From: Cudoniella acicularis
Lineage: Eukaryota; Ascomycota; Leotiomycetes; Helotiales; Helotiaceae
Direction of reading: 5' to 3'
Assembly (NCBI GenBank): GCA_013054445.1
Contig: JAAMPI010000337.1
Location: 1-42,837 of the forward strand
Length of the DNA: 42,837 nt
Shown: in pieces, positions 12,031 to 21,318 of the stretch
Layout: each line of letters opens with the position of its first letter
Numbering within the stretch: position 1 is the stretch's first letter
Program-made: the position numbers and the translations under genes
The notes under the pieces: generated by a model
Databases searched by the model: none
What the model saw: only the letters and a program-made list of their open reading frames with translations
Told to the model about the DNA's origin: nothing

Positions 12031-12390
12031 TTGTTCCTTAGTTATTTCTTAAATAAGATTCAATCTCTAATAGAAAATTATTGTAGTCTTAGTTATGTTA
12101 TCGATGTTCTTGTCTATGGCATCGATAGCCGCTTTAGCTGCTTCCCCTTGTTATATCACGAATATCAGCCTGCATTTAATTTTTGGGACTTTACTGTAAA
12201 ACGAAAGCTCTATAATAAGAAAATATTCTATCAAGCTTTAAAGATTCAAAGTATATGGAAACTTAGGTTCCGAGTTTATCCGGAAGAAAAGGGCGAGGCA
12301 GATAGAAACGCCAAGCGTCTCGCTAAGTATTTACAAATTAGCGTGCTAGAATTTTATATTTACAGCTATACTAAATATTTTTATGTGTAA
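12031..12390 (+). CDS. Hypothetical AT-rich ORF, 119 codons
   Basis: An uninterrupted 119-codon frame at the boundary between the RIP block and the island. The product is rich in Tyr, Phe, Lys and Ile, with a basic central segment (PEEKGEADRNAKRLAKYL). No domain, signal peptide or homologue recognised, and no intron signals are evident. In sequence this AT-rich an open frame of this length could be accidental. It could also be the 5' flank of the transposon insertion. Confidence 0.2.
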   Translation: MFLSYFLNKIQSLIENYCSLSYVIDVLVYGIDSRFSCFPLLYHEYQPAFNFWDFTVKRKLYNKKIFYQALKIQSIWKLRFRVYPEEKGEADRNAKRLAKYLQISVLEFYIYSYTKYFYV

Positions 12391-12515
12391 TAATACCGAT
12401 TTTCGTAAAGTGTGGCGTTCTTCTAGAAGCTTCTACAGAAGCCACGTATGCACCTTCGCTGGCGGCGCCCCAATCGTTCGTCAGATTCCAATGCCACCGT
12501 CGCACCAATGTTACC

Positions 12516-14306
12516 ATGAGAGACCGCGCCAGTGAAGCTCTTGCAGAGAGCCCACTGCCGGGAGAGCCTCGCACGTATGAGGCTCTTTCCAAAAATAAGA
12601 ACATCCCTCTCTCTACCCTTCATCATCGCGCACAGGGGCGACGCTCGAGAGAAGAGAAGGCCCAGTGCCAACAATACCTTACCCCTTCGGAAGAGAACGC
12701 TCTTGAAAAGTATTTGAAACTAATATCTGATCTCGGAAATCCTGTACGAATAAAGTTTATCCCTTCACTAGCCTTTTGTATCGCTCGTCAACGGTCGACG
12801 ACGGATAAAGCGGTCAAGCCTCCGGGTAAGAACTGGGCCCAGGGCTTCGTAAAACGCCATCCGGCACTGAAATCAAGAAGAGTAAGGGCGTTAGACTGGC
12901 AACGTCATGAGAAGAACATATACAACAAGATTATACATTGGTTTGAAGTAATAGGAAATGTATTACAGGATGCGGCAATCCTGCCGGAGAATGTCTATAA
13001 TATGGACGAGACAGGAGTTATGCTATGTAAGCTGGGCTCTGTCAAAGTCCTGGTACGTAAGGACGATCCGCGAGACTACAGAGGTGCGAATGTCAAGCGG
13101 ACAATGGTGACTGCTATCGAGTGTATCAGTGCAGACGGTAGGTCTTTGTTACCAATGATTATTTGGCCAGCCAGTACCCATCGAAGCAACTGGACCACAT
13201 TCCCTACCCCTGGATGGCACTATGCGCGCTCCGAATCTGGGTACACTGACTCGAAGATCAGCTTCGAGTGGCTCAAGCGTGTGTTTGATCCTCAAACTAA
13301 AGAACGTGCTAAAGGAAAGCCACGGGTCCTGATTTGTGACGGGTTCGGGACGCACGAGACTCTGGAAATCTTAGAGTTTTGTTTCGAGAACGATATTACC
13401 TTGTGTCGCCTGCCCTCTCACACTTCCCACAAGCTTCAGCCCTGTGATGTTGGAGTCTTTGCACCCTTGAAGGAAGCCTACCGCGACCAGGTTGATAGGC
13501 TGTGTCGAGCAGGTACGAATATAGTCGGCAAGCAACATTTCACCCCTTTGTATAGCCCTGCAAGGGAAAGGGCGTTCACGAAGAGAAATATAACCGCCGG
13601 ATGGGCGGCCTGTGGTTTGTTTCCATATAACCCAGACAGAGTGCTCAGAACGACCCCAAAACCTCCTACCCAGTCGGCCGTTCTAGAAACCGATGTGATT
13701 CAGTCGGGGTCTTGTCCGCAAGACGTAGCAATACAATCGCCTGTAACGCCAGTGTCAGCAGAGGCTCTTACGTCGTTGTTTAGTGTAATTAAACAGGATA
13801 CTCATGCGCTTACTGGGACCAGTACAGACCGCCTGCAGAAGCATATACAGAAGATCGCCAACGCTGCCCAAGTATCCTTTGCCGAGCTTGCCCTCCTCCG
13901 AGATCAAAATCAATTCTTGATGGAAATGAATAATGAAGCCAAAGTTCGCCGATCGACAAGGTCGGTGGTGCTAGGGACGGCAAAGGTAATGAGTTATGAG
14001 GATATCGAGGAGGCGCGAGCAAAGCGTACTGCAAAAGACGCTCTAAAGGGAAAAGGGAAGCGTGGGCGAAAGCGTAAGAGTGCTGCGCTAGATGCGGATG
14101 AGCCAGAGGCGGAGGCGGAGGTAGAGCCAGAAGTGACATATGCTGCGGAAGATGCCATAACGGTCAAGAAGAAACGTGGCCGGAAGCGTAAGAGTGCTGT
14201 ACAAGAAGCAGATAAGCCAGAGCCACAGCCAGAGCCACAGCCAGAACTGGCACAGACGATCGACGCGCCAGAGCCATGGAGAGCGCCGGTGGCACGTATG
14301 TATTAA
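12516..14306 (+). CDS. pogo/Fot-like DDE transposase, intact
   Basis: A 596-residue uninterrupted protein. Residues 1-60 hold a Psq-type helix-turn-helix (YEALSKNKNIPLSTLHHR). A CENP-B-like DNA-binding segment follows (residues about 70-130, with NWAQGFVKRHPAL). The DDE_1 catalytic core has Asp in YNMDETG (about 164), Asp in LICDGFGTH (about 275) and Asp in LQPCDVGVF (about 311), giving a pogo-like DD35D spacing. The C terminus carries two copies of RGRKRKSA (about residues 515 and 555), AT-hook-like basic patches, each followed by acidic or Pro/Glu-rich tails. It is free of RIP, unlike its surroundings. Terminal inverted repeats were not found by eye. The start was chosen as the only in-frame ATG before the HTH. 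It acts in the nucleus by cut and paste, normally at TA targets. Confidence 0.92.
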   Translation: MRDRASEALAESPLPGEPRTYEALSKNKNIPLSTLHHRAQGRRSREEKAQCQQYLTPSEENALEKYLKLISDLGNPVRIKFIPSLAFCIARQRSTTDKAVKPPGKNWAQGFVKRHPALKSRRVRALDWQRHEKNIYNKIIHWFEVIGNVLQDAAILPENVYNMDETGVMLCKLGSVKVLVRKDDPRDYRGANVKRTMVTAIECISADGRSLLPMIIWPASTHRSNWTTFPTPGWHYARSESGYTDSKISFEWLKRVFDPQTKERAKGKPRVLICDGFGTHETLEILEFCFENDITLCRLPSHTSHKLQPCDVGVFAPLKEAYRDQVDRLCRAGTNIVGKQHFTPLYSPARERAFTKRNITAGWAACGLFPYNPDRVLRTTPKPPTQSAVLETDVIQSGSCPQDVAIQSPVTPVSAEALTSLFSVIKQDTHALTGTSTDRLQKHIQKIANAAQVSFAELALLRDQNQFLMEMNNEAKVRRSTRSVVLGTAKVMSYEDIEEARAKRTAKDALKGKGKRGRKRKSAALDADEPEAEAEVEPEVTYAAEDAITVKKKRGRKRKSAVQEADKPEPQPEPQPELAQTIDAPEPWRAPVARMY

Positions 14307-15012
14307 AGCGCAGATCCTGGAGAACTGGATCACTGGAATAAGAATAGAATTTGAGGCGGGTTTCTTAAGGCAGGCTTGCGCATGCCTTGCGACTAGTTGC
14401 TGTACTAAAGTCAGTTATTGTATTATCGGCGCAAATAGAAGGGACAAGTCACCGCTTGTTAGGTTTTCAATATTATAATCGTAATTGCTTTTGATGCCAC
14501 CAATTCTCTGTCGGTGACTCCACTTCCCTTCCTGATTTTACTACTCGGGCCGTCCTTTTGGTACCACGCCCACTGATGAGCGTTGCTCAAGTAAACATTG
14601 TTCCGCATTGGTGTCGCTGTTTGTCAGGTAGTTCGAAGAGAGTGGATAAATCGGCAGAGATGTCAAGTGGCTCTGTTATGAGTATCGCTTGATAGCTTTA
14701 ATCAGACGTGTTGGATTGCGATGCTCGATGGAGCCGGCATTGTTGCACCGCGGTTGACAAGCTCGGAAAGACGGCTATAAATGGGCTTGGATTGATACCT
14801 GTTGTATCAATAAAGCAGCTCGGCTGAGCTTTCGGAGGAGATTAACTCCATGTTTAGGCGACACAAGGAAGCTGCTGTTTGTTATGCCTATCTGGTGAAT
14901 GTTGACGCTGAGGAGGTGCAGGTGAAGACAAAAGCGGAGGCAGAGCATCCTTATTATCCTAGCTCAGAATTTCGTGGAAGTAGGAAATTTGTGCGACGAA
15001 TTGTTAATATTA
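14307..15012. other. Non-coding stretch between transposase and membrane-protein gene
   Basis: About 700 bp of unmutated sequence. The first part presumably includes the 3' end of the pogo-like element. No terminal repeat matching the 5' side was found, and no coding frame with recognisable features is present. Confidence 0.5.
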
Positions 15013-15336
15013 TTATTCTTTAAGCTTACACCTCAATGCGTGCCGATTTTGGATTGGGTAGATAACAAGTCCGCCCACAGCTACGACATAAGCCGCGTCT
15101 GTAAAACCTTTGCCTTCATCAGATGTGGCAAGTGATCGCCACAAGCCAATGGCTAAGCTAGTAGTAGCCAACGATATCCAGAGGTAGAACAGGATGTTGC
15201 ACATTTTGCAGTGTAAAATTGGTAGCTGAGGTTGTCTAAGAGAGGGAATTTCGTGGTCATGTTCGGCATTGTCGACCTGGCGGTTCGGGGGTTGCGAGTG
15301 ACGCGCTGGCCGCTGGGTCAAAGAGTCAGCGCCCAC
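15013..15336 (-). CDS. Small two-helix membrane protein, unknown function
   Basis: 107 codons. A polar N-terminal third is followed by a hydrophobic helix (residues about 48-66, around ILFYLWISLATTSLAIGLW), a short polar loop (SDEGKGFTD) and a second helix (AAYVVAVGGLVIYPI), ending in a basic tail. It lies 101 bp downstream of the patatin-like gene on the same strand. The upstream spacer has a good branch point (TGCTAAC) and acceptor (TTATAG), so it could be a downstream exon of a longer transcript, although no in-frame splice is convincing. I recall similar short two-helix proteins in fungal genomes but cannot name a characterised family. Confidence 0.55.
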   Translation of the reverse strand: MGADSLTQRPARHSQPPNRQVDNAEHDHEIPSLRQPQLPILHCKMCNILFYLWISLATTSLAIGLWRSLATSDEGKGFTDAAYVVAVGGLVIYPIQNRHALRCKLKE

Positions 15337-15437
15337 GGTGTCCGTCGCTGTAGCCGCTAACGCTCGATGTGCAAGAGGAAGATCTGATCTAATATTAGCT
15401 GCGGTTCACCTTCCACTATAACAATTTCAAGGAAAAG

Positions 15438-16537
15438 TTAGCACTGACGTTCTCTTCCTGCTAGATCATCTGCGCATGCCTGCATTTGCGTAACCACACC
15501 CTGAGATCCGATATACCGCTGCGTAGCTGCGGTTATCTCCCCGCGCTTCTTAGACTCCTCGAGTCCAACATCCTCCAATCCTCGCTCAACGTTGAACCGG
15601 TAGTAACGGCCACTGTCCTCAAAGTGTGACTTGTCTCGACGAAACCTCACCGCTGTCTCTTCCGTCTCTGTGGCAATTGATTTAAGTACCTCGCCGATGT
15701 GTGAATTACTGCCATGAAATAGCTTCGAGGAAGGGAGGCCGGTGCCGATCGAGACTAAACATTTGATCCTGCTTTCAAGCGGTTGTGGCCCCCATATGAG
15801 CTGAGCCTGATCCCATAACTCCCATATAGGATTGTTGGCTCTTGTTGGCCCGTCCACAAACTTTGTATTATGCCGTCCGACAGTGATAGGATTGAAGAAG
15901 GAGGAAGCCGCCGAAGTTGCGCGGCAGGCTTCCCAGATCTTAAGGTTGTTTACGAGGTCACTCCCGTCATGCGGTGACTCGTAGCTTGTAAGGCATACTG
16001 TTTCGTTCGTTTCTTGACTTGTCGCGCATACGAATCTAGATTGATTAGTGAATTGTGGTTTGAGCGATTTTAGGGCTAACTCACACCTTACAGAGATCTT
16101 CCGAAACATCCTTTAGCAACGCATCCTCCTGTAGGCCCTGTGCTATGAGCAACTCCTTTACAGCCCGTGTTAGCCCCTCGGAGTCGAACCTGCCCTTAAT
16201 ATTACCATCCACTGTAAGACTGTTCCTCTTCCTCTGGAATACTCGGTCCGAAAATGATAAATAGGCATTGATGCAGTCTATAATACTCATTTTCAGCCGG
16301 CCGAGCATGATGGCGATGAGGCTGGTCAGTGTCGGTCAGAATAAGCGTCAACAATACGACTGCTAAATAAACTCACCCGCCAGTGCTTGTTCCTCCAATC
16401 ATATCAAAGTAGTTGCACGGCTTCGGCGGGTTGTCTGGGTCAATAGTCTCCATGAGCTGCTGTAGAATCATAAGCGCGGATAGACCTCGAACCCCACCGC
16501 CATCCAGCGCGAGGAGGCGGAGATCTTTGTCTGGCAT
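15438..16537 (-). CDS. Patatin-like phospholipase, three exons
   Basis: Exons 16537-16377, 16321-16085 and 16035-15438 (minus) join to 996 nt, 331 residues. Introns of 55 and 49 nt have GTGAGT donors, AG acceptors and, in the second, a CACTAAT branch point; all phases fit. The oxyanion motif DGGGVRG is at residues 12-18, the nucleophile elbow GGTSTGG at 48-54 with Ser51, and the catalytic Asp in FVDGP at about 194 (most family members have DGA/DGG). Such patatins hydrolyse acyl esters of membrane lipids and in fungi often form the N-terminal effector of NLRs. Here the ORF stops just after the patatin domain, with no NB-ARC or repeat domain. An alternative last intron (about 15430-15393) would change only the final residues. 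It is divergent from the SesA-PITH gene. Confidence 0.9.
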
Positions 16538-17143
16538 CGTTAGAGCGAATTAATCTCAGTGAGTCTTAACTTGCTGAATCGACATGTGTAGTGGACTGAC
16601 AAGTGGACCGTCGGATGGACCGTCGAGATAAGGTGAAGTTAGAGAGGGAAGATGGATAAAAGGCTGGCGCTTATCGCCCTCAGCTGGACAGCCATCGCGG
16701 CTTGTGCAGATGCCAGCGCGGCAATCCAGCCAGTAGCTGCGAAGTTCTGTTCGTACTCATGGCTGTCTGCTCGCTCGACAATTATTCAATTTAAGACTCT
16801 GTAAGATTGAGTTTAGAGTTAGTCTTTGTGGTGCGATAGGAAATACAGTGGCTTGCAAAATCGGCTTCGCGCCGTTTCGCTAAAAAAAAAACATGTGAGC
16901 ATAGACCATCGCGGCCATTTTTGGCGCTGTCACCATAGCGTCATCCCGACCACGTGGCGATTCCTGGGACCCCCCGCTTTCTCCGCCAAAGCTCGGAACA
17001 CTCTACAGTCTCCACAGTCTAGTCCGCATCTTACACTGAGTAAGTTCAAGACCTGCGTGCGTTCCCTCGTCCTATTAATAAGCGAACAATTAGTTAGCAC
17101 ATCGATCAAACGGACCGCCCTAAATCATTGTCAACTGCCTGCC
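16538..17143. promoter_or_regulatory. Divergent promoter region, patatin / SesA-PITH
   Basis: 606 bp between the two divergent start codons, without RIP damage. It must contain both promoters. No specific factor sites recognised. A plus-strand frame open from 16826 into the SesA gene lacks features upstream of 17144 and is probably 5' leader. Confidence 0.6.
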
Positions 17144-20128
17144 ATGTCTGGCGCCGAGGCGGGCTTTGTTATTGGCCTCATTTTAGGCGTCATATCGATC
17201 ATCGAGGCAGCTGAAACGGTCTATGATGCTGCTGGAGACGCGAAAGGCCAGCCGGAGGTATTCCGCCAGGTTGCTGCCCAACTGCCACTCGTTATCAAAA
17301 TCCTTCGCAGCGCTGAAGAGAGGGCACGCACACTCGATGAGATAGCACAGGAGGCATTAGAGCCTGTTCTAGAATCATGTAAGGCGAAGGCTGAGAACCT
17401 GAAGGAGATATTCCAGAAGGTGATTCGGAAGGATAACGATAAGTGGATCGACCGATACAAGAAGGCTTTGAGTACATTAGGGAAGAAAGACAAAGTTGAG
17501 TGTTTGATGGAAGGAATCCTGAAGGACATCCAACTGCTTGCGTGCGAGAAGCTGATGGGAATCGCTACGGAAGCCCAAGTAAAGGGGCTCGAAGAAGGGA
17601 TCAAAGAGATGAAGGAAATGCCTTCCTCCCTTCAGGAAGACACTGGGAGCGTCACCCAAACACATAGCGGCAGTGGCGACAACATTGGGCATAGTGGATC
17701 CGGGAATATATATGAAGGGGTTTCTTTTGGCCATCTGAACTCAGGCTTCCAAGCTGGGAACATCCACGGCGGGGTTAGTGGAATTTTATTTTGGATACCC
17801 TCACGGGCATATGACTTTACCAGTCAATCTCATCGAGCAAATAGAGATACAAGCTCCGGCAGTCCCCGAAGCAGACGGGATTGGAAGAGAACCAGCATGG
17901 ACAGGAGCAAGCTTTCCTCAGGGATATCAAGATCTCACGAACCAAATTCAGAACCAAGGGTGCGAGTTGTTGAACCTTAACAGAACTCTTGGATCCGTGG
18001 ATGTGCTCTTCCAGAAGTCGAGGCCTAGTAAACTGGGAGACGGGAGTAGCGACACAAATGTGGATTGGGTCGAGAGCGATGAAGGCGCACAGCTGATGCT
18101 CTTAATCTCGTTCCAGTCTACAGTTAAGCTACACTCGTTGCAAGTGCGTATATACCTCTCCTACATGTATCACATATCTATTGACAGAACCGGGGACAGC
18201 TCACAGCACTACCACCCAATGGCGATTACTCCCCTGTGAGGCCTAGAACCATACAGCTCTACATCAATCAGCTGCAGAATCTAGGGTTCGACGATGCAGA
18301 AGACATTCCCGCGACTCAAGTCGTTACACTAGAGAAGGAAGACTGGAACAGTGAGGGCACAGCTGAAGTGGCTCTTAAATTCGTCAAATTCCAAAACGTC
18401 AGCAGTCTTGTCATCTTTATTCAGGACGGGGCCGACAATGGGGAGAGGACGAGGCTGGACCGGGTGAGACTGATTGGCAGAATTATCAAAGGAAAGTTAC
18501 GCGAGCACCAGACAGACGACGAAGAGACGCACGGGGACGCTGTCGGGGTTGACCTGAAGGCGGAAGTGTTAAGGTTACCCCAGCCACTGAGAGAAGTTCT
18601 GGCCCCTTTCATCAATGACGACGAGACGAGAAAGCAAGTCGAGCTAAAGTACATGGAGCTCAAGAACACCGCAACCCTTCGCAAAGAAAGCGCCATGAGC
18701 CTCTTGGATGCGCTAGGACCGATGGAGGATGAAGAGGAATTAGGCTTTGGTGTCGCCATCGAAAGGTTCATCCAGGAGACAAGCGGTAGCGTCGACCTGA
18801 TGGCGGAATCCCAAGATTACTCACAACCGCTGCGAGAAATTCTCGGCCCATATCTGCACGATGATGCGATAAGGGAGTTGATCGAGGAAAAATACAACAA
18901 GCTCAGAGATGATGGTAATCTTCGTCAAGTGAGCACCGCGAATTTTTTGAATGCGCTGGGGTCACTGGACGAAGAAGAAAATGGACTGGAGGATTCTGAA
19001 GACCAAAGACATAAGGTAAGTGGGGGGACCCAGGGGTCTGCCCCTTCTAGAAGAGGCAGCGGTGCAGGAGGAACTGGTCGTTCCGGAGAAGGCAGCGTAT
19101 CCGGGGGGGATCGTGCTTCTGGAGGGAACGACGCTTCCGGTGGGGGTGGAGGGAGCATGGGTGACGGCGCTCCAGGGGAGGGAACGGCACCTAGCGGCAA
19201 CGCACCGCCTCAGCTACAAGTTCTGCGATTCATGGATTGGACACTCGAAAAGGGATACGACTTACCCGCCAAGGATGATGCCAACCAAAGAGAATACCTC
19301 CTCGCAATGGCAGTTTGGCAGAACGTGGAGTTGGGAGTTCAGGTTCTCGGAAACGGTGGTACAATGAAAGGCTTTCTCGCCGCTCTCTATCAGGCCTTTC
19401 ACCGAAGAGACGTATTGGCCCTCTTTCGCACCACAAACCGCACGATTTTCGTCCCGGCAGACTTGCCGAATGCCTCACCGCATATTCTCGACGACCTCGA
19501 AAAGGGCCTCTTTGACACGTCTAAATTCAGAGGCTATGACGAGCGACTTACGGTTCTGACATACAACGACGGTAAAGGAGGTAACGGCTCGATAACGTTG
19601 TTCAAACTAGATACCTGGGATGCAGGAAGGCCCAACTCCTTGCATCCAATCGCGGCAATGGATAACGTTTTTAAGTCTGTGCTGAGAAAGATCAGCTCTG
19701 AGGCCAAGGACTCGAGGAGGACAACACTTAGTAAGCCAAAAATTAAAATATGGGAGGCAACGATACAGCAAACGAATGTCCAGCAGCCGAAACTTGTGTC
19801 AAAGCCTGATCTGACTAGATCTCCTGCCGGAGGTGGAGGACCGACCATCGGCGACGTCTTGAAAACGGCCCTCAGCATAGATCGGAATGACTTGGTTGAC
19901 CGCTTTTGTGCCACGGTACCACAAATGATCGCAATTTTGCACCACAAGGCGTCGATATTAAGGGTCGTTAGGTCGAGCGAGATCATAGCGGATGAAAGCC
20001 AAGGGTTGCGCGGCGTGGCATTGGATAATTTCCCACCGGGCAGTGGACATGATAGGAACAACCCACAGATTATTGTGTTATGCCCGACTGATAGAGACTG
20101 GGTAAAGGAAAAATTGTCTTGGAAATAA
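17144..20128 (+). CDS. SesA - amyloid motif - PITH multidomain protein
   Basis: Preferred model: exons 17144-17773, 17922-18143 and 18200-20128, 926 residues. Exon 1 (210 residues) starts MSGAEAGFVIGLILGVIS, the N terminus of SesA/NACHT-N effector domains. A GSG-rich stretch follows, then SFGHLNSGFQAGNIHGG, matching the N-x-G-x-Q-x-G core of PP/RHIM-like amyloid motifs (199-205). Exons 2-3 encode a PITH domain (VESDEGAQLMLLISF, VKLHSLQ, then RTIQLYINQLQNLGFDDAED, VKFQNVSSL), as in TXNL1. After that come two copies of a helical module (QPLREVLAPFINDDE / QPLREILGPYLHDDA, about 83 residues apart), a Gly/Ser linker of about 65 residues, and about 300 residues I do not recognise. The PITH intron (18144-18199, phase 0) is well supported. 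The SesA-to-PITH junction is the weak point: a 50-nt intron (17774-17823) would instead end the SesA protein after six more codons, making two genes. Confidence 0.65.
17774..17921 (+). other. Decisive intron between SesA and PITH parts
   Basis: The donor GTTAGT at 17774 follows a complete codon. The acceptor GCTTTCCTCAG ending at 17921 restores frame exactly into the PITH frame (phase 0 to 0). A nearer acceptor, TTTACCAG at 17823, preceded by a CATATGAC branch-like site, gives a stop after six codons. Unspliced, the SesA frame stays open to 17980. Splicing here decides whether the locus makes a fusion, a short SesA protein, or both. Confidence 0.45.
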
Positions 20129-20136
20129 AGGACTAT

Positions 20137-20152
20137 TGTACAGTACTGTACA
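20137..20152. repeat. Perfect 16-bp palindrome after the PITH-gene stop
   Basis: TGTACAGTACTGTACA lies 8 bp after the stop codon of the SesA-PITH gene. The flanking GTACAGAAGAG recurs at about 20335. It could form a 3' UTR hairpin. Confidence 0.6.
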
Positions 20153-21101
20153 GAAGAGGGAGGCAGAAACTGTGCTTAACGCCGATATTGTACAGGGAGA
20201 GTATCAGCCAGCAATCTTTAGGTCGAAGCGAGTGACAATCTTAAAGGTCACCGTAAACCGGGCTGGCACGGCCATTTGTCATATAAAAATACCCTGTTAA
20301 GGCCCACCATATAACCTTCAATTAGGGGGGAGTAGTACAGAAGAGCCCCGCACGTCCTAGCCTGGAATTAGCCAATAGAAGAATTCCGCTGAGACGACTA
20401 TAGACTTAGGATTAGATGTTTTGCCGGTTGCTGGAGGTGTTGAAGGTAATAGCTCTCTTTCCGGCGGTGTACGTCAGTAGATTCAGGGACAGTGGGCATC
20501 GAAACTGACGACACCTTCTTATCATTCATAGATCTGCCGGTGGTGAGCTTCGTGTTTGTGTTGCATTATTTAATAAAAGAACCCGTCACATCCTCACATA
20601 CAGAGCTCGCCACCTGTAGAGCTCTATCACGTGATTGTTGACCAGCCACACGCTTATTAATTATTACGTAAGCCACATTACGTTGTTTGTAATTAGTGAG
20701 GTAATTTCATACGTACCACCAGCACAAGCCAAAATTCATTAGTCAGCTTTAGAGAAGTATTAACCCGCGTGGCGACCTCATAGGAATTTGCATGCCACAG
20801 CAGCCACAAGGCCAATAACGACTTCTCGATTGGTTATAAGGCTCTTAAGCTCAGGTAAAACCCTTTTATAACTATTAGGAGTAATAAGAGCCCGATAGTA
20901 AAGCTATAGGAAAGGAAATCTTTCTTGCTATAGACGGAGACTGCCTATTGATCAGGCACGACGGCGACGATACGAACATTAGTTTTTTAACAGGGAGGTT
21001 TAGAGTATTAGCGGATAGCCATAAATCACAATAATAACAATAATATAAAAGATTTTAAGGTGTATACAAAGTTTGAGACACGCAAAATCAAAGTACCTAT
21101 C
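20153..21101. repeat. Gene-free flank with a diverged repeat pair
   Basis: No gene is visible. Composition shifts from normal to RIP-like at about 20.9 kb. The segment about 20793-20861 resembles 21191-21267 in the same orientation (shared blocks around AATAACGACTTCTC / AATAATGACTTCTC and AAGGCTC...), suggesting two diverged copies of one repeat. Confidence 0.5.
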
Positions 21102-21147
21102 ATTTTTCTCGGCACGGTGGGTTTCTCGCTACGCAGGGATAGACGTT
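21102..21147 (-). repeat. 46-bp inverted repeat, right copy
   Basis: The reverse complement matches 11923-11968 at 40 of 46 positions. Together the two copies bracket 9.2 kb that includes the whole unmutated island. Confidence 0.85.
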
Positions 21148-21318
21148 AGGCATTTACTTTAATTTAATAAAAAAAAACATAACTGCAAAATGCCATCGCC
21201 ATTGATATAGGCACAGGGTAATAATGACTTCTCAGCATTGCTATAGGACTCTAAGGCTCGAATAAAGGTCATTAGTGAGTTTTGACTATAGCACAAGCTT
21301 GACGACAGGGCACCTATT

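Larger units (their letters stand above)
1..12380. other. RIP-mutated AT-rich block, left
   Basis: The block is rich in TA, CTA/TAG and CG and poor in CA and TG, as expected after C-to-T change at CpA on both strands. Former genes within it read in one frame over hundreds of codons, interrupted almost only by TAG and TAA where Q or W is expected. Mutation strength varies: about 1.35-2.1 kb and 11.0-11.8 kb keep many CA/TG and are less damaged. Stretches not listed separately (480-1567, 1920-2966, 5880-6700, 10620-11015) show no coding frame I can identify. A short open frame at about 6402-6618 (+), with one internal stop, may be another gene remnant. Confidence 0.85.

Noticed and set aside
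13810..14139. Minus-strand ORF within the transposase gene
   Set aside because: Shadow of the transposase coding sequence: low complexity, no start context, no features.
12380..14500. Terminal inverted repeats of the pogo-like element
   Set aside because: Compared the sequence just outside both ends of the transposase by eye and found no convincing matching pair.
18421..19200. Minus-strand Ser/Pro-rich ORFs opposite the PITH gene
   Set aside because: Antisense shadows of acidic and Gly-rich codons of the SesA-PITH gene.
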